Shown here: in pieces, positions 6,683 to 15,377 of the stretch
Layout: each line of letters opens with the position of its first letter
Position numbering within the stretch: the first letter of the stretch is position 1
DNA from: Oscillospiraceae bacterium
GTDB taxonomy: Bacteria; Bacillota; Clostridia; Oscillospirales; Ruminococcaceae
Length of the DNA stretch: 16,779 bases
Direction of reading: 5' to 3'
NCBI GenBank assembly: GCA_016296165.1
Contig: JAEDJV010000049.1
Location: 1-16,779 of the forward strand
Program-made: the position numbers and the translations under genes
Notes under the pieces: generated by a model
What the model was told of the DNA's origin: nothing
The model's input: only the letters and a program-made list of their open reading frames with translations
The model's database searches: none

Positions 6683-8116
6683 ATGAGTGCACAGTCAGTT
6701 ATACTTGGAAAGAGACTTGAAAAACTTCGTACTCAGTATCAGGATAATGTAAAGAGTATGGATCAGATGAGAACTGATTATGAAAAATCAGTATGCATAA
6801 GGCTTGAAAACATGCAGAAAGAAATGCAGAAAAAACTTTCTGAACATGATGAAGATCTACGAATCGAATATGAAAAAGAACTGGAAAAATTTTCAGACGA
6901 GCTGAGTCGTGAACTCGAAACCAGGATAGATGCGATAAACAGGGAATATGTAAAACTGAAAAATGAAAATGATGATATGCGCGCACAGATGAAACTCATT
7001 GAAAAAGAATTGTCTGATGAACTTCATGGAATAAGCAGCCGGCTTGATACACGTGAGCAGACGATGAAAAATGAAGCCCAGAAGAGAATGGAAAAAGCAT
7101 ATGATGATTTTCAGCGGTTTTCTGTTTCATATCCACATGAATTTTTTGAACCAAATGCCGCTGATGCACTCCTTATGCAGATGGAATCGGTAAAAGTTGA
7201 TTTTCGTTCCGGATTTTACGAAGCGTGTATGGCGAGTTCGTCAGGAATAGAATTTCAGATTGCGTCTCTGGAAGACAGAATGAAAAGAGGACTTCAGCAG
7301 TGGACGAGATATTTTAATCAGCTCGAATCATACACTCTTATGGCAGATGAATATATTAATTCGAATGATTTTTCGGTTATTTCCAATGACTGTTTTGAGA
7401 AGGAACTGTTAAAAAAATCAGAACGTGATGCAGATACGTTTGACTTCTGGTCATATAACCAGTACAGCGAAGTGGTTGAACAGCTGCAGAAACATATTGA
7501 TTTTATCAGACAGATAAATGACATGCCGGGAGAAAGCAAAGAAAATAAAATTACTTTATTTCTAAAAAACGAGCGAAGAAAAGGCAGTTGTATTACTTTC
7601 GAAGATTTATCAGAGAAAATAAATGAGATAACCGTTGTACATAAAAAAATATGCAGTATGAGAGTATTTATTCACACTGGTTTTGAATCATCTTTTCAGA
7701 GAGCTGCTGTTCTGTCAAAAGAAATCATACGTGTTCTTTCTGAAGAACGACAGGGAGAAATAATAAAAAAAGAATTCAGAGATAATGATATAAGAAACGA
7801 ATTCACAATAGTATCAAAGGAACCCGGAAAAAACATTACAGTTCAGATATTTCCCGTTTCACCTGACAGGATGTCGGTTGTAAATGCCATAGGAATTTTT
7901 ACTGAGCATACCGGTTCCGGAACTGTTGACAATCTGAAAATTACCGAAGAACAGATTGTAAATATGATAAAAAGCATATCATCGGGGACTATGATTATTT
8001 CAGCAAATAACCGTGATGAAGGTGTTTCGGATAGTGAAAAGGCTATGAATAATATAAAAAAACAAGCTGATGAAAAGAGAAAAAAAGAACTTTCATCCAG
8101 AAGGAGAATGAGATAG
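6683..8116 (+). CDS. Long coiled-coil protein with C-terminal alpha/beta domain, family not recognised
   Basis: This is a 477-residue protein. Residues about 8-145 are an almost uninterrupted charged coiled coil (SVILGKRLEKLRTQYQ, then LSRELETRIDAINREYVKLK). A helical middle domain follows (about 146-360), containing FDFWSYNQYSEVVEQLQKH. A smaller alpha/beta domain comes next (about 370-445, around NITVQIFPVSPDRMSVVNAI), and the tail is Lys/Arg-rich (KKQADEKRKKELSSRRRMR), which could contact nucleic acid or acidic lipid. There is no membrane segment. AGGGGTGAGGGG precedes the ATG. One base separates the stop from the next gene, whose ribosome-binding site lies inside this coding end. I see no catalytic motif; an elongated scaffold or tether is the simplest reading. 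Confidence 0.82.
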   Translation: MSAQSVILGKRLEKLRTQYQDNVKSMDQMRTDYEKSVCIRLENMQKEMQKKLSEHDEDLRIEYEKELEKFSDELSRELETRIDAINREYVKLKNENDDMRAQMKLIEKELSDELHGISSRLDTREQTMKNEAQKRMEKAYDDFQRFSVSYPHEFFEPNAADALLMQMESVKVDFRSGFYEACMASSSGIEFQIASLEDRMKRGLQQWTRYFNQLESYTLMADEYINSNDFSVISNDCFEKELLKKSERDADTFDFWSYNQYSEVVEQLQKHIDFIRQINDMPGESKENKITLFLKNERRKGSCITFEDLSEKINEITVVHKKICSMRVFIHTGFESSFQRAAVLSKEIIRVLSEERQGEIIKKEFRDNDIRNEFTIVSKEPGKNITVQIFPVSPDRMSVVNAIGIFTEHTGSGTVDNLKITEEQIVNMIKSISSGTMIISANNRDEGVSDSEKAMNNIKKQADEKRKKELSSRRRMR

Positions 8117-8117
8117 T

Positions 8118-9548
8118 ATGAGTGGAATAAGTACAGGTTCAATTTTCTTTACACCTGCAGTTGTGGCATTGTCTTTAGTAAATGCAGTTGAAAACATGGT
8201 GAAGACAACAGGAAAAATAGCTTTTGCCGGTGTTATCGCAGTTCACAATCATAACAAAAAGCAGGAAGAAAAAAAATTTGCCCAACTAAGTGATGAGATG
8301 AGTGCACTTGACAAATCTGTAAGGGAAAATATCTGGAATCAGACTTCAGCTTTTGATAACAGTATAGAAGAAATGCTTAATACTATAGCTGAGACTCAGA
8401 AATCTGTTTCAGTTGATATAGATAATTCAGATTCGGAAGAATTCAAAATGCTGTTAAAAAAGACACAGAAAAATACAATAGACGGAATCGAAAAAATACA
8501 CGCACAGTTTAAGAAAAACTATGCTGAGGCTATAAACAGAAGTAATGCAGAGATTTCCTCGGCCCTGACAGTATTAAAGGAAAACATACTATCAGAAGTG
8601 AACAGTATAGAGGAAAATATCCATAACAAAGAAGAAAGAGCAGCGGCAAGAGCTCTCGGACTTATTGAAGATGCAAAATCACTTGCCCGTTCGCTGGACT
8701 CTAATGCAGGGGATATGTATATCAGGGAAGCTGAAAGTGATCTTGAAAAGGGAAATTATCAGTCGGCAATCAGTCTTGCTTCTTCAGCTGTTACAGAAAT
8801 CTATATGAACCTTTACAGAACCGATGCCGAAGAGAAAGAAAAGGATTTTTACACAAGCAGCTGTATATTTCTAGCTGCAGAGATAAGAGAACTTCTTAAT
8901 TCATTTAAGGAAGTGGATTTTAGGATATCAGAGGATTCAGAACAGATAATGACCGGTGATCTGACCCGGTTTATGAAAACAGAGTATGAAGATTTTATAA
9001 ACAGATGTCAGAAAGCAGTGGATTTTCTTAATACTGAGGTCGGAGAGGCTGGAAGTGTGGAATTAAAGAAGATGACTGAATATCTTAGCAAAATGTATTC
9101 TGAAATAAATGAAGCGGCAGCTGATGCGTTTTACTATATGATATACACTCTCAACAGAACTGAGATGGAAAAATCCATTTATCATCTGCTTGATGAAAAA
9201 GGATTTGTTCTTTCAGATACAAAATATACTGATGGTGATCCTGTAAAATCCAGTGAAAGAAAATACATATGTCCGCTTACAGGAGAGGAACTGACTGTGG
9301 CAGTTGAGCCATATTATGATGAGGATAATGATATCAGGACTAATATGACGCTTATGAGCAACAGGAGTTCTGAGGAAATTCGGGAGCAGTTCAGAAAAGA
9401 AATCATAAGTAAACTCAAGAGTGAATGCAGCAATGTTGAAAATATAAATCTGAAGTGCAGCGAAGAAACGAGAAACACAGACGCACGAGACACTGGAAGG
9501 GAGTCAGCAATCGAAAATCCTCAGTATATTCGCGCTGACCGGAGGTGA
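8118..9548 (+). CDS. Helical coiled-coil protein with hydrophobic N-terminus, family not recognised
   Basis: This is a 476-residue protein. The N-terminus has two hydrophobic stretches (about 8-24 and 33-43) with no cleavage site, suggesting membrane association or a hairpin anchor. Coiled-coil helices fill about 47-190. The segment SDLEKGNYQSAISLASSAV (207-225) looks like a TPR-style helical pair. A second helical block runs from about 245 to 360, and a small C-terminal domain includes YICPLTGEELTVAVEPYYDE (384-403). Architecture and order (coiled coil, helical core, small alpha/beta end) parallel the previous gene, so the two may be distant paralogues; that is inferred by eye. AAGGAG lies 11 nt before the ATG. 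The TGA overlaps the alternative GTG start of the next gene (GTGA), implying coupled translation. No enzymatic residues are seen. Confidence 0.8.
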   Translation: MSGISTGSIFFTPAVVALSLVNAVENMVKTTGKIAFAGVIAVHNHNKKQEEKKFAQLSDEMSALDKSVRENIWNQTSAFDNSIEEMLNTIAETQKSVSVDIDNSDSEEFKMLLKKTQKNTIDGIEKIHAQFKKNYAEAINRSNAEISSALTVLKENILSEVNSIEENIHNKEERAAARALGLIEDAKSLARSLDSNAGDMYIREAESDLEKGNYQSAISLASSAVTEIYMNLYRTDAEEKEKDFYTSSCIFLAAEIRELLNSFKEVDFRISEDSEQIMTGDLTRFMKTEYEDFINRCQKAVDFLNTEVGEAGSVELKKMTEYLSKMYSEINEAAADAFYYMIYTLNRTEMEKSIYHLLDEKGFVLSDTKYTDGDPVKSSERKYICPLTGEELTVAVEPYYDEDNDIRTNMTLMSNRSSEEIREQFRKEIISKLKSECSNVENINLKCSEETRNTDARDTGRESAIENPQYIRADRR

Positions 9549-9549
9549 G
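9541..9549 (+). promoter_or_regulatory. Ribosome-binding site that decides the AAA protein start
   Basis: GGAGGTGAG is a near-perfect anti-16S match. It overlaps the GTG at 9545, so it cannot serve that codon, but it lies 7-8 nt before the in-frame TTG at 9557. The TTG is therefore the better start. The GTG, which would add four residues, is the alternative. Confidence 0.6.
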
Positions 9550-9556
9550 TACAGTT

Positions 9557-12244
9557 TTGGAAAAATCTATTTTTGAATATTCTTCTCAGCGTATTTTCAG
9601 TATATCAGGCAATATAACTGACTCATTCTGTACGCCGGATCTGCAGATAGTCAGCTTTGAACATTATCTGTGTGAATATCTGAAAAAGACAGGCTATGAA
9701 TGCGTGGTATTTTATTCAGGTGGCGGTATGGGACTTTATTTTCATGACCGGGAAAGTGCTGAAAACTATTCTGCCTGTATAGAAAAGAAAACGGAAAAGG
9801 TAAGTGAACCGGTAAAAAAAGAAGAAACAGATGATTTTTTCGGGGTGTTCGGCATAAAAGAGAAGAATCCAGTTTCGGTTGAAAAAAAACAGGAAGTAAA
9901 GAAGAAAAAAGCACGAATGCGATATCCGATGGAAAGTGACGCTGACTTTATTCATAAGGCCGAAGCTCTTATGAAAAACAGGAACAAGAGAACTGCGGTC
10001 ATTTTCACCAGCTTTGATGATTTTGTAAACAGAACTGATTCGGTAAGCAGGAGAAATTACAACAGACTTTTTGAAAGCTGGAAATCGATGACCAGCGATA
10101 ACAGAAATATATGCATTTTTCTTTCGAAGGGACTTGGAACGCGGGAGATACAGCAGATGCTTTCCAACAACAGTGAGCTATCCCTGTCCTCGCTTTTTAT
10201 CACCGAAGACAATGAAGGAAAGCGCAGATTTAATTCTGATACATGCCTTATAATAAAACAGCCAGGCAGCGACGAACTCCATAATCTGCTGCTCTACTGG
10301 GCAATTATAGGCTGTCGGTCCGGTTCGGAAGTAAAGAGAATCACCTTTGAATGGACAAAAGAAAACATGAGTGATATTGTAAACACCATGCTTTTTTACT
10401 GCAATGAAGCTGAGAACGGACTTAATACTTTCAGAGACAGAATAGAGCTGTACATCCGCAGCTGTGAAGAAAAAATTGTTCCTTTTTCTTCTGAAACAGT
10501 TATAAATATATATGGGAAAAAGAATATAAAATATTCATCTGAAGATCCGGAAAAATTACTGGAGAGCAGAAGAAACAGCGGTTGGGAAAATGCATGTGAT
10601 GTTATAAACAGAAACATAGCAGAGTACGAAAACTATGTAAAATATCATATAGGGGATAATTCCTCTGCTGTACAGGAATTATATGGACTTGAGAGATTTG
10701 AAAATCTTTCTGAAACAGAATGTTCATACAGGATACCAAACTTTGTGATACAGGGAAATCCCGGAGTGGGAAAAACAGAAATTGCAAAGCTGATAGGAAG
10801 AATTCTTCATAAACATGGCATACTGAGTTCCGGACATACGGTCTGCGCTTCCAGAGACACTTTGGTAGGTCAATATGTAGGTTCCTCTGCAATTAATACG
10901 GTAAATGCTATTGAAAAAGCTCAGGGCGGAGTGCTTTTTATTGACGAAGTATATTCACTTGTAAACCTTGGGAATTCATCCTCTTCCGGAGGTGAAAACT
11001 ACTGTGCAGAAGTGGTGAATACACTTGTTGCCGCCATGACAAATCCAAAATATCATTTTTGCGTAGTGATTGCAGGATATAAGTCGAAAATGAATGACTT
11101 TTTCCGTATGAACGAAGGTCTTCCTTCCAGATTCAGCACGAAAAATATTATCAATATAGAAGATTATAAACCGGATACTCTTGAAAAAATATTCAGAGAG
11201 TATATAGAAAAAAATGATCTTTCACTTTCAGATGAAGTTGACAGCAATCTAAATTGTTATTTCGTAAACCTGTATAAAGAAAGGGATCGAAAAACATTCG
11301 GAAATGCGCGTGATGTTGTTACCCTTGCAAAATCTGTCATAAGTAATGCACAGATGAGGGCAAAGGAAGCAAATCCGGAAATAATTATCAGCGATTTTAC
11401 CGGTTCTGAAAAACTGTTTAAAGGATTCGGTGCTTCTACACGTGAGGAGGCTTATAAAGAACTGAAAAAATATATAGGAATGGAATTCCTTGAACAGATG
11501 TTTGACGATCAGTGTAATCTTTATGATGAGTGCAATGACAAGGGAATACAGTATCCCGGACCTGAACACATGATCTGGGTGGGTAATCCCGGAACAGGTA
11601 AATCAACTGCGGCCAGACTTCTCTCTCAGCTTTACTATGCAACAGGGATCATGGGGGGCAGGAGTCCGGTTATCGTTGATGCTTCGTCGATAATAGGCAC
11701 ACATGTAGGAGATTCACAGAAGATAATAAATGAAAAGATGGACGAAGCAGCACAGAACAATACGGTTCTGATAATTGAAGAGGCATATCAGCTTTCAAAG
11801 GATAAAAACTATGGACACGCTGCCCTGAATGCCATGATGAACAGAATGGTGGACGAGCGAAAGGATTTTAATGTGGTGTTTATAGTTTACAGTACAGAAT
11901 ACGATGATTTCGTTTCATCAAACGCAGGAATACTATCGCGCTGCAGCAGATATGATTTTAAGGATTATACACCGGAACAGCTCACAGATATTTTCAGGAA
12001 AATGTGTTCAGATTCAAAAGATACATATACGGAGGGGACTCTGGAAAAAGTAAGAGATTATCTCAGTAAGATGTATGAGAACCGAACAGACAAAACAGGA
12101 AATGCAAGAGCTGTTGAAAGACTTCTTGCAGATATGAGAAAGAAGAGATACCCGCGTATCAGGGATATGAGAGATGTTCCGGCTGTACAAAAATACTGTT
12201 TTGATGCAGCGGATGTTCCGGAATATTGTGTACAGGGAGGATAA
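9557..12244 (+). CDS. Tandem AAA+ ATPase, CbxX/CfxQ (SpoVK-like) type, with long N-terminal domain
   Basis: The protein has about 895 residues from the TTG at 9557. Two CbxX/CfxQ-type AAA+ modules occupy the C-terminal 60%. Module 1 has Walker A GNPGVGKT (400-407), Walker B GVLFIDEVY (458-466) and a GLPSRF arginine-finger region (521-526). Module 2 has Walker A GNPGTGKS (676-683), Walker B VLIIEEAYQL (737-746) and GILSRCSRY (791-799). In module 2 the usual Walker B Asp is Glu, though the catalytic Glu is kept. The N-terminal 330 residues contain TAVIFTSFDDFV and NICIFLSKGLGTREIQQML, a strand-helix pattern that may be a P-loop-less NTPase fold; this is inference. AAA+ proteins of this type remodel partner proteins (for example Rubisco activase CbbX). 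Here the likely clients are operon partners. It is the largest gene and shows no frameshift. Confidence 0.92.
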   Translation: MEKSIFEYSSQRIFSISGNITDSFCTPDLQIVSFEHYLCEYLKKTGYECVVFYSGGGMGLYFHDRESAENYSACIEKKTEKVSEPVKKEETDDFFGVFGIKEKNPVSVEKKQEVKKKKARMRYPMESDADFIHKAEALMKNRNKRTAVIFTSFDDFVNRTDSVSRRNYNRLFESWKSMTSDNRNICIFLSKGLGTREIQQMLSNNSELSLSSLFITEDNEGKRRFNSDTCLIIKQPGSDELHNLLLYWAIIGCRSGSEVKRITFEWTKENMSDIVNTMLFYCNEAENGLNTFRDRIELYIRSCEEKIVPFSSETVINIYGKKNIKYSSEDPEKLLESRRNSGWENACDVINRNIAEYENYVKYHIGDNSSAVQELYGLERFENLSETECSYRIPNFVIQGNPGVGKTEIAKLIGRILHKHGILSSGHTVCASRDTLVGQYVGSSAINTVNAIEKAQGGVLFIDEVYSLVNLGNSSSSGGENYCAEVVNTLVAAMTNPKYHFCVVIAGYKSKMNDFFRMNEGLPSRFSTKNIINIEDYKPDTLEKIFREYIEKNDLSLSDEVDSNLNCYFVNLYKERDRKTFGNARDVVTLAKSVISNAQMRAKEANPEIIISDFTGSEKLFKGFGASTREEAYKELKKYIGMEFLEQMFDDQCNLYDECNDKGIQYPGPEHMIWVGNPGTGKSTAARLLSQLYYATGIMGGRSPVIVDASSIIGTHVGDSQKIINEKMDEAAQNNTVLIIEEAYQLSKDKNYGHAALNAMMNRMVDERKDFNVVFIVYSTEYDDFVSSNAGILSRCSRYDFKDYTPEQLTDIFRKMCSDSKDTYTEGTLEKVRDYLSKMYENRTDKTGNARAVERLLADMRKKRYPRIRDMRDVPAVQKYCFDAADVPEYCVQGG

Positions 12245-12247
12245 TAT

Positions 12248-13279
12248 ATGAATGAGATAAAAATTTCTATGCTTGGGGTGAGTGGCTCGGGTAAAACAGC
12301 GTTTCTTTCAGGAATATGCGATACATTTATTTCATCAAATATTGAAGTAAGAGACAGCAGGAACAATGATGAGAGTCATCTCTTTAAAATACTGCCATAT
12401 CATGCTGATAATCTTTCTGAAACAAGTGTAGGTGATATCAGAAGATATTCAATCAGAAACAACAGAAGTTTCACTTCAATCAGTACTGAAAATACAAAAA
12501 AATATATGCTTAATATTCACGATGACTGTTACAGTACTTCTTCGCCGCTGTGTACAGTAAGTTTCATTGATTACAAAGGCGGTTTTGTGGAAAATCTGGT
12601 CAATGAACGGTCTGATGATGATGTTAAGGATGTAAGAAATGAACTGTTAAGCAGTAACGTTCTTCTGATATTTATCGATTCAGTAAGACTTAGCAGAGGC
12701 AGTACTGCTGGTGAATACAACAGAGCACTTGGCAGCGATGATATAAATACATTTTTTAATACAAATCAGTTTATGAATAAAAAAATGAGTATTCTGTTTG
12801 TACTTACAAAGGATGATTCACCGGAAGTTTCAGGTGATGATGAGATTCTTATCGACAGGATAATGCGTGCCTTCGAACCAACAGTAAAAATAACTGAAAG
12901 AAACGGCTGGAATCTTGGAATTATAAGAACATCTGCTGTCGGAAGAAATACAGTTGATCCGGTTACAAACAAAATTAATCCGGAAGCTGATATAATCCCT
13001 TACGGAATAGACAGCGTGTTATTTTACAGTATTTACAGAACTATTAGTGAAGAAGTTACAAACATACATCTTAAAATAAATGATATGGAAAATGCTTCAG
13101 TACTTACTAAAATGTCCAAAGAATACAGGAACAGAATGAAAATAATGAAGATGCAGCTCGAAGAAACAGATACAATACTCAGGTATATCCGAATTCCGTA
13201 TAACAGCCTGCATGTTGCAGACAGTCTCATTTTTGAACAAAAGAAAGACAGCGGCGGAATAAGTGCAGTAACGGGTTGA
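12248..13279 (+). CDS. GTPase-like P-loop NTPase
   Basis: This is a 343-residue protein with the full set of GTPase-like motifs in order: G1 P-loop GVSGSGKT (10-17), G3-like FIDYKGG (106-112, a DxxG variant), G4-like VLTKDD (185-190, a TKxD form) and G5-like TSA (228-230). The C-terminus (about 265-320) is helical with a charged stretch. The spacing fits a small GTPase fold with insertions. The TKxD variant suggests guanine specificity but does not prove it. GGGAGG lies 6 nt before the ATG, and the gap to the AAA gene is 3 nt. The two genes that follow look like partners. In conflict-system operons described by the Aravind group, similar stand-alone or duplicated GTPases occur with GTPase-associated proteins; assignment to such a family needs a profile search. 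The nucleotide-switched role is inferred. Confidence 0.82.
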   Translation: MNEIKISMLGVSGSGKTAFLSGICDTFISSNIEVRDSRNNDESHLFKILPYHADNLSETSVGDIRRYSIRNNRSFTSISTENTKKYMLNIHDDCYSTSSPLCTVSFIDYKGGFVENLVNERSDDDVKDVRNELLSSNVLLIFIDSVRLSRGSTAGEYNRALGSDDINTFFNTNQFMNKKMSILFVLTKDDSPEVSGDDEILIDRIMRAFEPTVKITERNGWNLGIIRTSAVGRNTVDPVTNKINPEADIIPYGIDSVLFYSIYRTISEEVTNIHLKINDMENASVLTKMSKEYRNRMKIMKMQLEETDTILRYIRIPYNSLHVADSLIFEQKKDSGGISAVTG

Positions 13280-13290
13280 GGGGGATTGCT

Positions 13291-14448
13291 ATGGAACTGG
13301 AAGTATTTTTATATGGCAGAACCAGGACATATGATTATTTTGATATGTATATACCTTCATGGCTTGACAATGGCTCTGATGAATACAGAGAATACAGAAA
13401 AACTGTAAGCTTTATAATGAAAATAAGAGATATTCTCTCTGAAGAAAAATCAGAAATACTGAATAGAACGGCAAATAGTTTTGTTTTTTACAGGGGAAGA
13501 AAAATAAGTATGCTGTGCAGATTCTGTCATGTGTGCGGAAAAGATGAATTCGACAGACCGATTTGTTCTACAGAAGGATTTATAACTAAAATCGATAATC
13601 TTAAAGAATTCTGGAAACAAATTCCGGATATGATTCTTCATCTTTCGTCTTCGGATAAAACATACTATAACGAGTATCAGCTAAAACACGGGGATGAAAG
13701 CAAGCCGGTCGGGGAGATTCGCATTGATCACCTGAAATCCTCATATACAGCAAGTGTTCCTTTGACACAGTACAATGCTCTGAAGAAAGCGGTGGAAAAA
13801 TCATCTGTTCCTTTTAGTTTTGCTTTTGGAGATGAAGAAAAGAAACTGTATGATTATTCAAAAGAATATGATCTGGTTAAGATTAATGTATTTTTTACAG
13901 CTGATGAATGTACTGAGATTCTAGAAGAACCGGAGAAACAGAAAAAAGATGCAGATCTTGGCAGTATGAAAATCTGGATTGACATAAAAAAAACTGTTCA
14001 GGGGCGTTTAAGATACAGACTTGTTCTGGGGGAGGTTCCCGGGGCTGATAAAAAAATTTCAAAGATTCCTTATGTAAGTTATGAAAGAGAGTGCGGTCTT
14101 GAAATTAAATTAAGCGAGTTATATAAGATGCACGAAACTCTCATTTCCTATATTTCAGAAAATGATATAGGAAATACCCAAAAAAAGTGTATTCCTTATA
14201 ATAGTGAGATTGACGCGGAGTATTCGGAGAAAAATGCATTTTTGGAGTACAGGCCGCCTGAGGAGCAGAAACGGAGTATTTTTCAGATATTAAAGGGGGT
14301 AAAACCGCCTGATTTTTCAGAATACTTATATCTGAGAAACGGTGAAGATGAAAAATTAGTTAATCAGATAAGCGGGATATATTATATGTCTGATGAATCT
14401 GATTCAAGACTTACAGGATATGATGAGATTATGGAGGCATTTAGTTAA
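13291..14448 (+). CDS. Putative GTPase-associated adaptor protein
   Basis: This 385-residue protein starts VFLYGRTRTYDYFDMYIPSW (5-24). The YGRTR-x-YD pattern recalls the N-terminus of GTPase-associated (GAP1-type) proteins, but I hold this loosely. A Cys-rich patch, CRFCHVCG (76-83) plus Cys92, may bind metal. Residues about 225-290 (QGRLRYRLVLGEVPG and onward) and about 338-384 (FSEYLYLRNGEDEKL and onward) align by eye with two regions of the next gene, so the two are paralogous in part. The ATG at 13291 is preferred over a TTG at 13276 because TGAGGGGG lies 6 nt upstream of it. The stop overlaps the next start by one base (TAATG). No catalytic motif is visible. Position after the GTPase suggests that it binds or reads that protein. 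Confidence 0.72.
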   Translation: MELEVFLYGRTRTYDYFDMYIPSWLDNGSDEYREYRKTVSFIMKIRDILSEEKSEILNRTANSFVFYRGRKISMLCRFCHVCGKDEFDRPICSTEGFITKIDNLKEFWKQIPDMILHLSSSDKTYYNEYQLKHGDESKPVGEIRIDHLKSSYTASVPLTQYNALKKAVEKSSVPFSFAFGDEEKKLYDYSKEYDLVKINVFFTADECTEILEEPEKQKKDADLGSMKIWIDIKKTVQGRLRYRLVLGEVPGADKKISKIPYVSYERECGLEIKLSELYKMHETLISYISENDIGNTQKKCIPYNSEIDAEYSEKNAFLEYRPPEEQKRSIFQILKGVKPPDFSEYLYLRNGEDEKLVNQISGIYYMSDESDSRLTGYDEIMEAFS

Positions 14449-15275
14449 TGGAAATATACTACTGTGAAAAATGCGAAGGGAGGCCATATACCCGAAAAGT
14501 AAGTTCAGGTACCAGATGTCCGGTATGTGGCAGTGATCTGCGTTTTGAAGATGTAACTGAGGAATCACTTACTTTACGGAAAGAAATTGTTCATCCAGCG
14601 AAAAAAACAAGACTTCGCGATAATGTAAAACATGAAGATGTAAAACTTTACAGGAGTGCATTTGTCATTCCTGACGGGGAGATATTCTATGAATATCTTG
14701 GAATAGAAAAGGTTGGACAGATTGATTTCCGCTGTCATTTTATTCTGGGAAATCTCCCTGATGAAAACGGTGTGATAAACAAAACTCCATTTATCAGTCC
14801 TGAATATAATTTTTCCGGAAGTGTCGAAATGTCGGAACTGGAATTAGTACGGAAAAGTTTTGAAAGAACTGTTCTGTCTTCCGGTTTTATCAGAGATGAC
14901 CGGTTATACCATGCTTTTCTAAAAATCGGAGATGAAACGGTATTAAAAACAGTAACGGAATCATTTGCAGATGAAACTCTCTCTGACGAAGAAAGATATG
15001 CAGAAAAATTTTTCATAGACTATAATTATCAAAGTTTCGGGGACATCAAATTAAAACCTTTCAGTCAGGACGCAGGAATATTTAATGAAGTAAAGAGGAT
15101 TCTGGATTCCAGAAATGAAAAATTTATGGAGTATATGTATCTCAGAGTAAGGAACGGAGATAATATGACTCTTACATCATTTGCTGATGATTCTTCAAAA
15201 ATATTTGATGACCCGTACCTTGCACTTATAAGATATGACAGAGTTATCAAGGAGTCTAAAACAATGCGTGTGTGA
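14448..15275 (+). CDS. Zinc-ribbon adaptor protein, paralogue of both ends of the operon
   Basis: This is a 275-residue protein. Its first 40 residues repeat the zinc ribbon of the operon's first gene: MEI-[FY]-YC-x2-C, then G-T-[KR]-CPVC, with Cys at 6, 9, 24 and 27 in both and a matching DV[ST]E[EQ]SL stretch after. The rest matches the preceding gene: GQIDFRCHFILGNLPDENG (90-108) resembles its LRYRLVLGEVPG region, and KFMEYMYLRVRNGDN (225-239) resembles its EYLYLRNGEDE region. It therefore looks like a hybrid of the two module types. It has no membrane segment, unlike the first gene. Start overlaps the previous stop by one base, with GGAGG about 11 nt upstream. It is the last gene of the operon. 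A recruitment or adaptor role is inferred; no enzyme motif is seen. Confidence 0.78.
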   Translation: MEIYYCEKCEGRPYTRKVSSGTRCPVCGSDLRFEDVTEESLTLRKEIVHPAKKTRLRDNVKHEDVKLYRSAFVIPDGEIFYEYLGIEKVGQIDFRCHFILGNLPDENGVINKTPFISPEYNFSGSVEMSELELVRKSFERTVLSSGFIRDDRLYHAFLKIGDETVLKTVTESFADETLSDEERYAEKFFIDYNYQSFGDIKLKPFSQDAGIFNEVKRILDSRNEKFMEYMYLRVRNGDNMTLTSFADDSSKIFDDPYLALIRYDRVIKESKTMRV

Positions 15276-15377
15276 TGGGGCGGATTTCGATTATAGTTGG
15301 CTGCAGTTCAAATATCAGCAGGTATTTCCATTGAAATAAAAATATTTGTACCATAATAAAATTTCTGAAGTTTGTAA
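15276..15377. other. Spacer without clear operon terminator
   Basis: Only a weak 6-bp stem (TATTTC...GAAATA, 15324-15339) lies between the operon end and the next promoter, and it has no T-run. Some read-through into the Mrp gene is possible. No small ORF is convincing. Confidence 0.3.
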
